This document shows positions 9,625 to 23,499 of a stretch of 64,000 nucleotides of DNA, piece by piece. This DNA comes from Stercorarius parasiticus. Lineage: Eukaryota > Chordata > Aves > Charadriiformes > Stercorariidae. The position numbers and the translations under genes were made by a program. The stretch is taken from positions 490,318 through 554,317 of the forward strand of contig VWZL01002517.1 of assembly GCA_013396915.1 (NCBI GenBank), in the 5' to 3' direction. The notes under the pieces were generated by a model. The model searched no databases, was not told where the DNA came from, and saw nothing but the letters and a program-made list of their open reading frames with translations. The stretch's first letter is position 1; every line of letters begins with the position of its first letter.

Positions 9625-12600
9625 GTAAGGTTCTTCCCGGCGGCCTGCAGCCACGGGGCCACGGAGGCAGAGTCAGGGTGCGCGGAGGAAACCTGTCTCT
9701 GTGGTTGCCTGTGTTCGAGCTTTCTTGGGTTAGAACTAGGCTATTGATGGGATTGCCCAAGTTCCCTGTGTGAGAGTACCCTGACAGCCCGTCTCGCTCT
9801 GCGGGACAGGACAGGTCCCATTTCATCACTCGGAAACAGGCGCTTCTCCAAGGGAAGCAAACTGGGAGCACTGGGGGGCTCTGGCTGCAGTGAGTCGTTC
9901 GTGCCGTTCGTGCTGTGGTGAGAAGAGCCGGGACGGGGTCTGGCGAGGGGTGGTACAGATGCGGTGTGGTCCGTGCGCTCCTGGGGGCTGAGCCGTGAGC
10001 AGTTCTGGTGGCACAGCCCAACTGTCCCCAGAGCGCGGGCTGCGACCCCTGAAAATAGGCAGTGCCGGCTGTTCCTGTGCCGGGTGGCAATCCGTTCTCA
10101 GACCATTAACCTCATAAAACACACCATTAAAACTCCCTCAGCCCTCACAGGAACAAATACAATAGGTTCAGATTGTGAATTCAGGGAGGAATCTCTTTTT
10201 TTGTTAAGTCTGTGCGAAGAAGGCCCTGGTCGATAGAAGGGGTTCCTAACTGTGCCTGCAGTGCAGTTAACTGATAACAATCCCAAAGGCCATCAGACAA
10301 CAAAGGAAGGAATTCACTGCTCATCGCAAAAGGTGAAAACCCCCTGATTCTCAGATTCACTTGGCAATGTCAGAGACACACAGCCCTGACTCCCTCCGGC
10401 CGCCGGAGTCCCCTCTGGGCAGAGCCCCAGCCCCAGCAGAGCCCCCGGCACACAATGACGGTCTCTTGTCCCCCCAGCGCTGGTGTCCTCCTGGCTGATG
10501 AAACGGGGGGCTCCTTCTGTGCCGGGAGGAGGCGCTGGCTCGGCGGGGTCCCTGCTGCCAGGGGGTGTCCCCAAGGGGTGGTGGCAGAGGGGACACCAGG
10601 AGGCACGAGCACCTTCAGCACCGGTGGGTTGGGCTCTTGGCTCACTTGCAAAACCTCCGATGGATTTTAAAGATGGATTTTAAAGTCAATTAGAGATGAC
10701 CTTGTGGCATAATGGGAAAACTGACAAACCCCAGAATTCCATATTCATATCGGTTGTCTAGATTTCCATCTGCCTTCAGAAAATAATTAGTCTAATAAAT
10801 AGTAGAACTTCTGCTTCAGATGATGTGTTTCTCTAATCCACTGTGGGTGTTTGTTCCTCCCTGTGTCCTGCACATACACCCACCGGGCACGGACACGCAG
10901 AGCCTTGGCTGCCGGGTGCCGCCGGGACGCCCCAACCTTCCCGCTCCTGGGGCTTCCCCACACGCTTCTGTCCCCAAGCACCCCCCGGCGGGGTCCTCAT
11001 GCCGGGGGACATGTCCCCTCTGCGGGTGCCCTGACTCCGGGCATTGGGAGGCTGGGGACCACCGATGCGGTCAGCCCTGTGGATTTGTCACCACCGGCCC
11101 CGCTGCCGTCCCCCGCCATCCTCTCTGTGCCCTCTGGGGCCAGGAGCTCCGGGGTCCCATAGGAAGGCCACAGAGCGATGTGGCTTCCTGCTGACTTCTC
11201 CAGAACGGACCACCGTGGTGCGCACGCTGGCAGCCAGCCGCAGCGGCAAGCAAGGGGCTTCCCAGCAAAGGCACCGACGGGTGAGCGATGGAGGGTAGAG
11301 CCCAGCTCGGTGCATGGATTTGCCCACAGCCTGATGCTTCTGTCCCGATAAACATTCGCAGCCAGGTGCACCCCTCTGTTTCGCGTGAATTTATCTTTGT
11401 AAAGCATTATCCGGCAGCTGATTCCACACGCTTATTGGGGGTGACATGAAAAATTAAATATATATTTTGGTGCCGGTCGGGGGAGTCGAGGGAAAGACGG
11501 ATCTTAACTCAAAAGTTTCCTGCTGAGAGCTGAGTCTGGAGTTACCTCTCGTTTACGTCTGCACTTGAAAAGAACTCCGCTTTCTGATTTCTTCTGTTAC
11601 TTTTTAGCGTCTGAGGATTTTGGTTTCATTTAGCTCTGCATTGGCAATGACTTCAGGAGCCTAGAGAGGAGGATGAGAGGGAGTGAAGGCAGATCATTAA
11701 ACAGCCCTCGTCAGGCGCCCTTTGATCTGAGCCGTCCTCACTGATACCGGGCAGGCAGAGCGCTGCGGGCACGGCACCCCCGGCACCGGGGAGGATTTGC
11801 CATGTTTGAGGGACGGGAGCGCAAAGAAAGAGACACCCGCAAGTGTCTGGGGGGTCCCCAGAGCAGAGGCGGCTCCTCCTGCCCGTCCCCAGACCGGCAC
11901 GAGGAAGTGGAGACGGACACCACGGTGGGGCTGGGCAGAAACCCGGCCTCACAGCGAGGGCAAATCAGTGGCACCAACGAAAAAGGAATTTAAAGATGAT
12001 AGAAAATAGTCAGCGATGTGAGCGCAAGTTCAGCTAAACCAAACTCATTGAATTATTTATATGAAGAAATATTTTTACAATTTCCAGTAATCTTTGCATA
12101 ATAATTTTTCTATTGTTTTAATACTAAAAGCATGCCCTTCTTGGCTGAACACAGCAAACGGTAGAGAAGCTTCTATTTCCCACTGCAATTGAGTCTTACT
12201 ACGTCAAATCTTTAGATTTCAGATGACAGTGGAAATTAATAGCAAGAATAAAATCTTATAATTGAAACTGAAATGAAACTAAATCTTACAGATGGGATAC
12301 TATCTTGAACTTCAGTCTGAGTGTCTAAGGAATCACTGTGCATTTTTTAATTCTTCGACTCTTCTCCATAAATGTTTTGACGTGCTCAGAAATTTATCTT
12401 CATTATTAAGGCTGCTAGATCATCACATACTGATGAGTTCAAAGTCAAAATTTTTACTTACCATTTACCCAGAAGTAAGTTTCCATCTGGAAATACACAT
12501 TATGGGCTTATTTCTCGTATTAGTCACAAGCAGCACTGCCGGGAGCATCCTGAGCCCTGCGGCTGCTCAGGGAACGACCCCTGGTCCCACCAGGGCCAGT

Positions 12601-13672
12601 GCCTGTTGTTTTTATTATCCATACAAGCAAGCTATTTGGTACGGATATGGCACTCCTGTAACATCTATTGTCTGAGTATTACTCCTGCCTAGAAGCTCTG
12701 GTAACTGTTCTTTTTAAAAGAATATATTTATAGTTTTATACCATATTGATATTTGAGTTAATAGATTCAAGACCTTCCCTTTTGCATCTGTTTCTCCGCA
12801 GCCCTGCCCTTTTAGATGTTAAATTTCTCCTGTGTACGTGATTAAAAGATGGCCTTAGAAGTGTAGGGAAGGAGAGGCTATGAAACGGAGGAGGAACGCC
12901 TTTAGTTCTGTGCCTTTGTCCCACGACGGTGTTACGTGGATTGAGAAGGCGGCTTCTTACCGGGGTGAGTATGTTCGTGGTGCCGGTGCCTGTGCTGAGC
13001 CATGCCCTGCCGGCACGGCCGCGGCAGCCGGTGCCGGGCCAGGGTTCGGCTCCTGAGGGCTTGGGCCTCCCCACTTGGATGCTCCCTGCAAACGCTCCTC
13101 GCTGATGTACCGGGGTCACGCTAAGCCTCTTGCTTTAGAGAGGAATTAAAATAATTGTGGGACATAATGGAGGAAAAATCCTTTAGCATTTCCTTCTTTA
13201 TAATTCATATTTCTATAATATCCTTTAATTTCCTCTAAGCTCCTTAAGTGCCCATGAGTTCAGATCCTTTCTACGCTGTTTTATTATTGAGGTGTGAAAT
13301 ACGTGGCGCTCCCATTAACGCTCGGTACGAGCCTTGCAGTCCCCTGTGGAGCATCCGCGCTGGTGGCGGGGCTGGATCGCTCCGTCTGGTGAGGATTACT
13401 TCTGAAACGAGCTGCGTGGCACTGCTGATGGTGAGAAAGGACACGAAACACTTTTATTTACTAGTTCCCCTTTTGCATGTGAGTTTAGGGTAAGTATTAC
13501 AATAGTGTATTTATAGAAAAAATTGATAACTTTTATTATATGTACATTAACATCTAATAGGTGTTTGTTTTTCCTTTGCATCACTTGTCACTCTCTGCTT
13601 GCAAAAAGCAAGAAAGGAAACCTCGACTTTTGGGGCTGGGCAACTTTACTGGGTAAATGTAGAGCTCTGGAC
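9625..13672. other. Unique sequence, no gene seen
   Basis: GC-rich parts at 9900-10050, 10380-10660, 10850-11300 and 11700-11950 carry many overlapping chance open frames on both strands. AT-rich parts at 10685-10815 and 12000-12520 look like ordinary non-coding DNA. Isolated consensus-like donors occur at 12965 (GG|GTGAGTAT) and 13490 (AGG|GTAAGTAT) without a convincing coding exon. Confidence 0.5.
10659..10684. repeat. 13-bp tandem duplication
   Basis: The 13-mer GATGGATTTTAAA occurs twice in direct succession. It is perfect, so it is probably recent or an assembly slip. Confidence 0.85.
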
Positions 13673-13819
13673 ATGGAGGGGTTCAAGGCCAGGTTGGACG
13701 GGGCTTGGAGCAACCTGGGCTGGTGGGAGGTGTCCCTGCCCGGGGCAGGGGGTGGCACTGGGTGGGCTTTAAGGTCCCTTCCAACCCAAACCGTTCTGTG
13801 ACTCTGTGATCCTGTGATG
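13673..13819 (+). mobile_element. CR1 LINE 3'-end fragment
   Basis: The fragment runs from GGGGTTCAAGGCCAGGTTGG through the block TTTAAGGTCCCTTCCAACCC to a tail of degenerate octamers (CTGTGACTCTGTGATCCTGTGATG, written here as three ATTCTGTG-like units). This is the classic 5'-truncated avian CR1 end, with no coding part left. The flanking GGGAGGTGTCCCTGCC block is also typical of the family. Confidence 0.93.
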
Positions 13820-15830
13820 CCTTGCCTCTCCCCGTGGCGTGGTGCCGATGGTTAACGAAGTCCCTGTGATGGTGGCAGGGCTGCCATCGCACCCGCCGTG
13901 CGCCGAGCAGGGGGCTGGGTGGGCACGGGGCTCATCGGAACTTGCCGTAAGCATCCGCTCGGTGTTTGCCGCCTCACTTGATATCAAGGACCAGCTTCAG
14001 GTCATTGACACTGCCACAGACCTGTGCTAACTTGCCCAAAGCCGGTGAAAGGCGTGGGATTTACACATCGTGATTCGGATAGCAGGCGTTTCGGATCGAC
14101 TCCTGGCAGATGTTTCTGTTTCAGTGCAGGTTGGCTGCAGTGCAGAACTCGCAGCCTGGTGCCGGGTGGCACCAGAGCATTGCTGGGGTGGCGCTTCTCG
14201 GTTGGTGATGCCGGGGGTGGTTGATTCCTCAGCAATAAGCGGTAACAGGTACTAAATATTCTCCTTCCTCAGGCTGAATGATTTATTGCAGTACTTCATC
14301 ACCAGTTTTATATTTAATAACACCTTAGACTTTGTTCAGTTAAGACACTGATTTTAACAATATATAATGCTTTTAAATCTGAATGGTAGAAAACAGGTTA
14401 AATATCTCTCTGTTGACAGATTTGTGAATTACAAGACAAAGGTGTCCGTCATGGTCACCTGGTTTGACCTTTTGCAAAACAGAGACGTTAAAATTAAACC
14501 TGCAAATCCTTCCTGAAGCCCTTTTCCTTTCCCTTGTTTAGAAAAAAAATCCATTTTGATTAATTCACAATTGTCTCATTTCTTTATAATGTGAAGACGG
14601 TTTTGTGTGCCAAGACAGAATCCTCAGTTGAAGTCACCCCCTGAACATTCTAGAATAAAATGAATGGTTGATCTCCTCAAATCTTTTGCTGCAAGGAGGT
14701 TTCCAGATGCAAATTACTCTGGTAGGTCTTCTCTCTGCTGCTGCTAACGTTTCCGCACAGGTTTGATGTCGTGATGACAGCCCAGGGTTCAGTATTCCAC
14801 TGCAGAGCTCACAGTGGAGGTGGATAAAGTTTTCCAACCTGTATTTTTTCTGCTTTTCAAAACCAAATTAACGTCTGCTTTGTCAAATCGTCTATCAAGT
14901 GCGCTGTTCAAGACAATCTCAGAACTTTTCTTCGGACGATTCTTTCTTTTTTCAAATGTTGTCTTTAGACATTTTCCATGTTTGTGTTATAGAATGCGTA
15001 GCCCCTGTTATTTTCACTTTGGTGGCAATAGCGAATACTTTGTTCCAAGTCTACCTTAAACATTTTTAAAGTTATTTTTCAATTCAGCCAGCTAATTTGA
15101 TCTTCTGAAAATCAGTTTTTAAGAACTTTATTTTTTATCTTCCTTTCCCTTGATTTGGGAGAATGACAAGCCCTTATGTCTAAACCATATACGCTTTTAT
15201 AAAATGGATATCAGGCAGAGATAACTTAAAAAATGAGTTACCACAATATTGCAGATCAGATTTTTGAAGTTTGTCAAACCAACGAACAATGAAAAATGGA
15301 ACGAAGGAGTTTCAGATTGCACTTGAGTAGCTATTTGGTATTTGTGTTTATTATGCTGCAAATCAGTACAAATTTTCTGAAGAACCGAATTTACTAGCTT
15401 TATTTCTTCATTTGAATAATTACTGCCAATAAATATCTCAATAAGCCACCATTTAGAGAGTAATTTTCATAAAAAGTCATGGCCAGACCCTCTGCAGTTG
15501 TAACTTTCACGCCCAGCGCGTTTCCAGCAGCTGGCGACCAGCCCCTGCTGCGGGCTCGGCACGTCTGGCGGGCGTCCCTCTCCCTGGGGTTATGGATTGA
15601 AAAGCTGGGCGGTGGGCTCTTGGTGGTGTTACTTTCCAGCAACATCACGGATCAGCAGCAGAAAGCGTGAATTCCTCGCTATGGAACTTGCTACTGGAAA
15701 GGTCCAAAATGTGGCATTTGTAGATGCCAAAAAAAGGCATTTGTGGGCAAGCTCCTCCTGATGGATGGAGGCGATGCTACCCCTTGAGTGCGGGAGCAAG
15801 CTCGGCCGTGCACACACGGAGACCAACCGC
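13820..15830. other. Unique sequence, mostly AT-rich, no gene seen
   Basis: From about 14280 to 15470 the sequence is AT-rich with few CpGs. Short frames on both strands are unrecognised. Nothing repetitive is visible before the 9-bp array. Confidence 0.5.
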
Positions 15831-15902
15831 ATGGCCTTCATGGCCTTCATGGCCTTCATAGCCTTCATGGCCTTCATGGCCTTCATAGCCTTCACGGCCT
15901 TC
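15831..15902. repeat. 9-bp tandem repeat, ATGGCCTTC, eight copies
   Basis: Eight contiguous copies of ATGGCCTTC occur, with ATAGCCTTC at copies 4 and 7 and ACGGCCTTC at copy 8. Because the unit is three codons, it keeps any frame open and gives Met-Ala-Phe repeats on the + strand and Lys-Ala-Met repeats on the minus strand inside 72- and 135-codon frames. I do not regard these as genes because the flanks show no coding signal. Confidence 0.95.
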
Positions 15903-18900
15903 ATTGCAAACGCAGCTGCCCTGACCGAGAGGGTCAGAAAACCCCCCAAAAATGGTCTGAGAAAGAAAACAGAACAAAAATAAACAAATCTCATTTTTGA
16001 GGACAGCTCTCTGCTATGGAAACTAAAAAAAGTCATTTTGGTGACCTTCGCTTTTTCTGTCGCGCCTGCTAAAATATTTGGATATTTTTGCTTTTTGAAA
16101 TGCTTGGACTACAAAAAGCACGCGCCAGCTTCTCCGTTGTTAGTTTAAAAAATAAATAAGAACAGAACATTTTCTTTCTTTCTGACTAATTGCGTGCCAA
16201 ATTGCTTTACAGTTGCACCAGAGAAAGCCCATTCAATATTTTTTTTCCTCCTGAGTGAAAGATCGTTATCTCTAGATGCTTCCCAGGAAGGAATTTTCAT
16301 AACAAGAGTCTATTAAGAGATACTTACAGACTTCCAGGCCGTCTGAGAGGTTACAGGGGGAAAAAAAAAGGCAGCAGCAAATGGTGTGACATGGTAAACA
16401 TTCCAGCGCAAGTGTCCGTTGCTATAGCAAAGGAAGGAGCAGAACTAACCTCTAACACAGCCGGCTTTGAAAAGCTGTGGGGTTTGTTAAGGCTCTTTTG
16501 TTCCAAGGCATTCATTTTCTTCATTTCTGCTGCAGTTTGCTAAACCGCTCCCAAATTATTGGGATTTGTAGTGTAGAAATGAGGATAGATGTTAGGTATG
16601 ATCTGTAAAAGCCTTAAAGCAATGACGAGTCAATCTTCTGTGGCGTCGTCACTAGCACATGAGTACATTAATGCAATACTTGCGGAGAGGTGTCAATGTT
16701 TTATTTTCTTTTTTAGATTAAAGATGGATCAAAGCTAGAGGAGAGAAAGCACGGGCTGTCCAAGCTGGAAGCCAGTACATTTCTGGTTTAGGGCAACATC
16801 TGCCCAGGTTCCTGCTTTCTCCAAGCTTGTGTTGGTCTGAATGCACCTCCAGACCGTCTCTTCCCTTGGCGCTGTTGTCACCGTTCCCAAGCGCACGCTT
16901 TTAAGTCTTTCTGCTGGTTTTTCAGCCCAAAACCTGCACCAAACCCCCCGGAGCAGCACGGTGCCCGTGGGCTGCCCCAGCTCGGCCTTTCCAAGAGCAC
17001 TGCCCTTCCCAGTGCAAAGAAAACAGCTGCAGCTTTCAAATACAAATATAAATACAAGCAAATATGTGGTTTTCAAAAGTAATTGCTGTTTACTTTAGGT
17101 AGCGCAGGAAATAGATCTGGTCAGAACACGAAAGAACACATTCTGTTGTTTGCTCTGGAAAACAGCAGCTTGCATGAACCAGGGAGCAGCCAGGGTTAAT
17201 GGTCGCTGGGTAAATTAAAAAAGCAAAAACCAGTAGGCATAGACAAAGCCAGGGCTTGCTGTCTGAAAGACACAGAGAATTCCCAATATGGAAGCCCGTA
17301 AATTACTATAACCCAAACTGCTATAATTTTGTACAAAGAAATAAACTGGTGAATGTATATAGAAATGTCTGTTCAGATTCAATTGAGATAGCAAACTATA
17401 AAATTGATGTTAAATTAAAACGAAGGGAGCTTCCAATGCTGCACGTGAGGCATCGAACTGAGGTCAGGTTACTGGCCCAGCCCGCCCTCGTACAGCGCTG
17501 GGGGCCGCAGACGAGACGTGGCGGGGCGCTGCCATTCAAAATGCGGAAATCCAATAGAAATTGTGTTTTCTCGGGGCGGGGGCTTTAAAGAGCAGGGACC
17601 TCTGCCCTGCCCGGAGGCACCTGCAGACCTCGGTGTCACCTGCTGCGGCCACAGCCCCGCACGTCCTCAGCAGGGGCAGCAGCTCCATGTTACAGACTCC
17701 ATACATCCTTCCGTGCAGCCTTTTACATCCTCAGTACATCCCTACGTACATCCTTCTGTGCAGAATGCCGACACGGCAGATATTGCTGTTCCGGCATCAC
17801 CAGGGGTCAGAGTGGTGCTCTCTATGGTGGGGTGAGGATTTGCTGTCCTGACCTTCTGCAGGGTGGGAATGGCCACAACAGCAACGCCACTGAGACGGCG
17901 GCAAAGCCAGAGACAGTTCTCCGGAGCCGCCTTTGGGGAGGGAAGCGCCTGCGGGGCCCGGCTGGTCCCTGCTCTGTCCATGTCCCTGCTCTCCTGGGCC
18001 AAGCCGGGCGCTCGGCCGGGGCTCGGCACCACTGCTGCGGCAGAAACGATCGCCTGGGGGGAAACTGGCAGTGCCAGCAGCAGCTTTAAAATCGCAGACA
18101 GTCTACGGTTAAATTTACTTGGCTTACTCTGTTGTTTTATCTCTCGGAATGCAAAGGTTGTGCCTTGTTCTAGAACCGAATGAAGCCGAGCGGCACAGAA
18201 ATGCAGTTGTGCCTCTCGAAAGGCTCCATCCCACCACCCTTGGAAAATGGCTGCTTTTCAGCTGTAAAATAAGTCCAGTTTGGACCCTACAGGCACAAAC
18301 AGTGTCTCTGACCCCCTGTACCGGCGCCGTGGGAATTCTTCCCGGCTGGGGAGAGGCCCCTCTCCCTGTGCTCCGGTTGGTGCCGGCGCTGTCAGGAGCC
18401 CACCGTTGACAAACAGCCGCGGAGCTCTGGCGCACAAGCCGCTGAGCTAAGGTTGAGGCAGTATTAAATCTTGACATTTTAAGAGAGTAAAATAAATAAA
18501 TAATTACTCACTGTTTCACTATAGCCCGAGCAGAACCTGCACCGCTCCTAAAACCTAAGAACAGCAGTCACTGTATGCAAGGAAAGTTCTTAAGAGTTAG
18601 TCAATTGGGAAATAAATCTAAAAGTCAAGCTAACCAGCAAAATATTGGATTTGTTTGAAAACGAGCACGCTGTAGCGGTCTATTGCTCCAAGAGGAGGTT
18701 GATTGTAACTGACATCACGGGGCTTCACAGCCACAAACGCTCCAGCTTCCAAGGAGTTCCCAGAGCTCCTGAACCACGTCAGCCCTTGTGTCCCCACGTC
18801 CCACCAGCGCCGGGCGAAATCTCCCCTCTTCTCCTGGCAGCTGGGACCTGTTTAGCGAGACGCTCCTCTCGTGGTTCTCTTGTCTCGCCTTGTCCTCCCT

Positions 18901-20999
18901 TACTACAATATTTCCCTTTCAGCCGCTCTGAAAGAGCGACTCTCTTCCTTGAGTGTGTTTTGGTCCATTAAAGAAATAAAGAACTGCATGAAAAAAGGAT
19001 TACATGCCCTGGAATCCCAACAGAATTAATGTTAAAGACTGTGTTTACATTAGATTTTTATCACTTCTTTAGTTTGTGACAGATGCATATAACAAAGAGA
19101 ACAGAGAAACATGTACTGCATCTCTCTCGGTGCATATATTTTAATAAGGTTTTGAATGCCATTAAACCCCAACCTCCCCCCCCTCCCAAATCTTGAGCAT
19201 CTTTGGAGACTGCGATCAGCTGCTTTTGAAATTATAAATCTAAAAGTACAGCTGGAGAACAAGCATTTGAAATCTGAAAATATTGTGCCTGTAGGACTAA
19301 TTATGCTTTTGCAAACTTTATCAAAACATTGCTGTTTATTTAAAGTTAGCAGCACAAGAACGCCACCGTAATGAATGGTGACTGTTATGACTCATGCATA
19401 CAAACATCTATTTGCTGGAGAAAGCGACAATTAAGGGCTTGTAATGGATTTTGGTTGTTTTAATCTCTCCGCCAGGACAATGCAGAAGTCGAGGCACCGT
19501 AAGGATCACAAAGGATGCTGAAAAGCTGTTCCCCGGTCCCACAGGAGAGCTCTGTCTCCCACGAGGCGCACGCTGGGGGTGGCTCACAGCGCGACGTTCA
19601 CTGTTAGCTCTGGCAACGGGACGCTGAACGTGCAAACCCATCAGAGGGAGGGAAATAAAAAACGCATGTCTCGACAATTCCCTCTTCTTTACCTCTTGCA
19701 GGGAAAAGGGCCCCGAATCCACGTGAGACATGTAAGGGATTTCTCCGGCATGATGGAGAAAGGCTGGTGCCTCTCCCAGCAGGTGCACTCACGGTGGTAA
19801 GATACTGGAATCGTTCCGAGTACTGGGTGGAGGCATGATGACGTGAGAAGAGTTTCACGGTTCAGCACAACAGTCCCTTGTAAGGATACCTACATTTGGA
19901 ACTAATTTTCTGGCCTAGTAAAGATAAAATGTAAAAAGCCATTTTCTATCTACTTGTCTGTGTGGTCGAAATACTAATTTCCCTGGAGATGAAGTGGGTG
20001 TTCAGGTCCTGGAGAGCAAATTCAGGCCCTTGACGGTTGCGCTGTGGATTTCAGTGATTCCCGGTAGGATTCGTCCGGCTTTGATTTTTCTCTCCTCCAC
20101 GGCCTTTCCCCCATCTGCGTGTCGGCTGTGTTCCTCACAGATGGGGGGAAAATTCCCCAAACCTGGAACTGTAAATCTGAGTGTTTCTTCTGAGGAACCA
20201 GTTTCCTGACGAAGATGTCTCTGGGTTCCCCGCGCCATCACTCTCTCCTTCAGAAGCAGCTGAAGTACCGCTCGGGGCAGGTGCAATCTTACACTTAATG
20301 ATGTCGACAGGGAGAGTTATTGAAGCCAATTGACCTGGGATCAGTAGATTTGATTTTATCTACGTGTAACTTTGGAATTTGGGCAGGTGACGGTTACTGC
20401 CAACCAGTGCTGTGGAGCCGCGCTTTGTGGGGAGGAGAGTTGGGGGAGAGGAGGTCAGGCCGCAGCCGATGAAGCTGATCACACAATAGAAGTCTGCCGA
20501 TACATCCCGTGGACAGACAGGAGTCCCGGTATCTTTTTATCTGCACGATTAATTTCCACTACTGAATACCCTTGACTTGTGCAGGGGGAAGAGCGAGCTA
20601 TTTGTTAGCATTCGATGCAGCTCGTTTGAACCACCACAGCCTGCATTGCAATTACTGCCCGGACGCTACGCAGCTGCAGTAATTTCCAGGGGAAGTCAGA
20701 GGCGTCTCCAAGTTAAAAGCGGGTCTCCTGCGAGGAGGATGTGAGGAAGTTTAAGTAGAAAGCTGCTCCCCTCCGCAGGAACCCAGAGATGCATCTCGAG
20801 AGCTGTAAGGCCTTGTAGGATGCAGGTTTTGGCCTTGTGCTTTCCAATTGGTATTCTGATGCTGAATCTAGGCCAGCTTCACTTAAAGTTCTCTTTTTTT
20901 TAATGCTGTCTCACTTGTTTAATTGTTGAGCTCAACTCTACAACGGTTTTGTAGCGCTCTCTTTGATGTGCAGCAGCTGGTCGCGGACTCCAGAAGCAG
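15903..20999. other. Unique sequence, no gene seen
   Basis: Mostly unique DNA. The stretch at about 16370-16460 and 16490-16720 has the low-CpG look of conserved non-coding DNA. A run of imperfect ACATCC-TTC-TGTGCAG words at 17700-17765 is a weak internal duplication. A polypyrimidine acceptor TCTTGCAG at 19694-19701 lacks a convincing donor partner. No CR1 piece seen. Confidence 0.5.
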
Positions 21000-21029
21000 G
21001 GCTGTATTCGAAAATACGGCTAAGGGAAA

Positions 21030-21200
21030 TGCTGGTGGAGAGCGGATAAAACGCCAGCCATTTCCCGTAGACAGCGAGAGAGCTGCTGTGCCCGCGGTGT
21101 CGGCCACCATCGAGCCCGTACTGCGAGGTGGGCGTTTGTGTCGCAGAGTCGGCGGCCGCGATTGCGGGGAGCGGAGCGCTGGGGTGATGGGAACATCATT
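21030..21200. promoter_or_regulatory. Small CpG-dense block
   Basis: By eye about 19 CpGs lie in roughly 160 bases, including GGCGGCCGCGATTGCGGGG around 21150-21170. It could be a small regulatory CpG island. The 157- and 120-codon opposing frames across it probably reflect base composition. Confidence 0.3.
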
Positions 21201-23499
21201 CACCGCTGCAGGAGGCACGGACGTGGAGCAGCCGTATGGGAGCCTCAATATTTCTCCTTCGGGATCTGTATCCCATCCCACGTGGGCAGCACACCGTGGC
21301 CCGGGCAGCGCAGGAGCTGTAAATCAGGAGCGAGCCCAGGAAACGGAGGTTTGTACGAGCTTGTGCTGCGGTGATGGGTACGAGATGGATACCTGAGCTT
21401 TCGGAGGCGGGGGAAGGAGAATATATTTCTCTGTTTATAGATACTAGGATTTATGATTAAAACTGTATAAAACCAATCTCTTTCATGCGCTGTGCTTTGA
21501 GGGCTCAGCCTGAGAATATTGTTGAACGAGTTCATAAAAGCACGACCCAATTCCTCTGCAGCGACGGCTTTCAGCAACTGTCCCTGCAAGAGGCAGGGCT
21601 CCATCCAAAGCCCGCCGCCGTTCATGGAAAAACTCCTATTTATTTCGGTAGGCTTTGGATCAGGTCCTTAGAAAGCAATTTGGGTAGTGAGGTGAGAAAT
21701 TTGGGATGACCAGCGTATCAATAACACGAACATCGAGCTCCACTCTTTTCACTTCAGTTCACAGAATAAATTCCAATCCAAATGCTAAGCAGCCGATCTT
21801 CCACGCTTTGCCAAGGCAGATGCAGATACTAAAAGGTACATTTGTAAATGGGTCTTTTAAATGCACATCTCTAGTGTGTTATTTTTACTCTTAATTTGGT
21901 CGCAGACTCTGGTTTTAGTTACTGTCCTAAGGTGATGTTCTGGCTGTGCCAACACCTGTTAGACTCACATTTTAATGTGCTTTAGATGCGAGGAGGGTGG
22001 GCACTTTCTAGTCCGCTGACCCGGGCTCATGTTTGCTGGGAGAAGCCAGCGGAGCAACGCGGATTTGTCCCAGTAACTTTATGAGAGGCCTTTGTTTCCA
22101 TGTGATCCAAATTCCTTGTTTCCTTTCAACATTTGTTTCTCAAGCTCAAACACTGGGGGTTGATGACTTTTTGCAGCAGAGGTGACTCTTCCTGATGGGC
22201 ACCACCACCGAGGCTCCTTCTCCGGGCTCGGCAAAGCGTGTCCGTGGCGGGGCTGGGGAGGAGAGGGCAGAGGCACTGGATGAAGCCAGACACCTTCATT
22301 TTGAGCCCACCCATATAAACAGCAGCCTGTTCTGAGTGGTAGCGCTTATTTGAGGAGGAGGGACGTGTCTTACTGGACACATCAATAGCTTCATGCCTCA
22401 CGTCTTGTTGGCACGGTTTTCCTACAAAACGTTGATTGGGTAAAATTGGATTTTGGGCAACATGACCAAAATGTGCCTTCAGCATTATCCTGAAAGAGCA
22501 AAGAGAGGGGGGATGCTTCTCTCTGCTGCTCTGTTCAGCGCACCGGGAAGGTCCATTTCTGGATTTAGGTAAATTGACAGGCAATTATCGTGATTCATAC
22601 ACCAACTTCCCAGAGAGCAATCCCTCACAGTCCCTCTGTCCTAGGGATGAGAGACAGACGGTTCAGGAGGGTAATTCACATTGGTATCTGAAGGTGCATT
22701 TTTCTGTTTCTTTCTGTCCAATACGAGGGTGCTCAGGGTGGACGACCCCAGCCTCTCTGCCTCTGAGTGCGAGAGGCACGTGGTCCCGCATGGTCCCACA
22801 GCCCCAGCGCTGGAGCCTGGGTCTCTCCGAAGGAGCAGCCTTTGCCCGCTGCCCTCGGTGTCCCGGTGTCCCCCCGTTGCTGCGGGGCACAGGAGGGGCC
22901 GAGGTGCTGCTCTGCAGGTCTGTGCTGGACCCAGCGGTGCCCTCGCACGGCTGCTCTGCGGGTCTCTCCCTCCCGCGCATCTGTGGGCCTGTGCAGGCGC
23001 TCAGCCCCCGGGATGCCGAAGGCCTTTGTCTTGTGAGCCCTGTGCTTCTGCATGTGAAAAGTAATTCCTGCCCCTGCAGCGTGTTCTCAGATGTTTGTGA
23101 ATGCTGAGTCCTGGACATCATGGTTGCCCGGTATACTTTATCGTGGTTCCTCCTGGGCCAAGCTCCCCTGGCTTGTCCCCCGCCAGGGAAGCAGTGTCGC
23201 GGGGACAGACCATCACTTTGCCCAGGGAAGGCGGGGACCAGCTCCAGGTGCGCATCCAACTTTACCGTACAGCTGGATCGTAGATTATTTTTAATATTTT
23301 TTCAGACTTTGTCACAAATTTCGTCTTGCAGAAAAGTCTTGCTCTTGTCATTGCCTTGCAACTTGGTAAAAGGGGTACGGGACGAGGTCCCTGATCGTGT
23401 GTGATTGCTGCTGGATAAGCGGTCGGTGAGGGCAGGGAAGAAATGAGAAGAATATAAATATCAGTTAGAAAGAAATGTTACTGGACTCCTGTGGCAATT
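21201..23499. other. Unique sequence, no gene seen
   Basis: GC-rich sequence at 22740-23040 is open for 177-198 codons in overlapping frames on both strands, which argues for composition rather than coding. AT-rich sequence lies on either side. Confidence 0.5.

Noticed and set aside
12802..12964. Acceptor CTGTTTCTCCGCAG and donor GG|GTGAGTAT 163 bases apart
   Set aside because: All three frames stop within the segment, so it is not coding. It could only be a non-coding exon and there is nothing further to support it.
22574..23259. Opposing frames of 177 (+) and 198 (-) codons
   Set aside because: They overlap on opposite strands in GC-rich DNA, lack any recognisable domain and show no splice or promoter signals.
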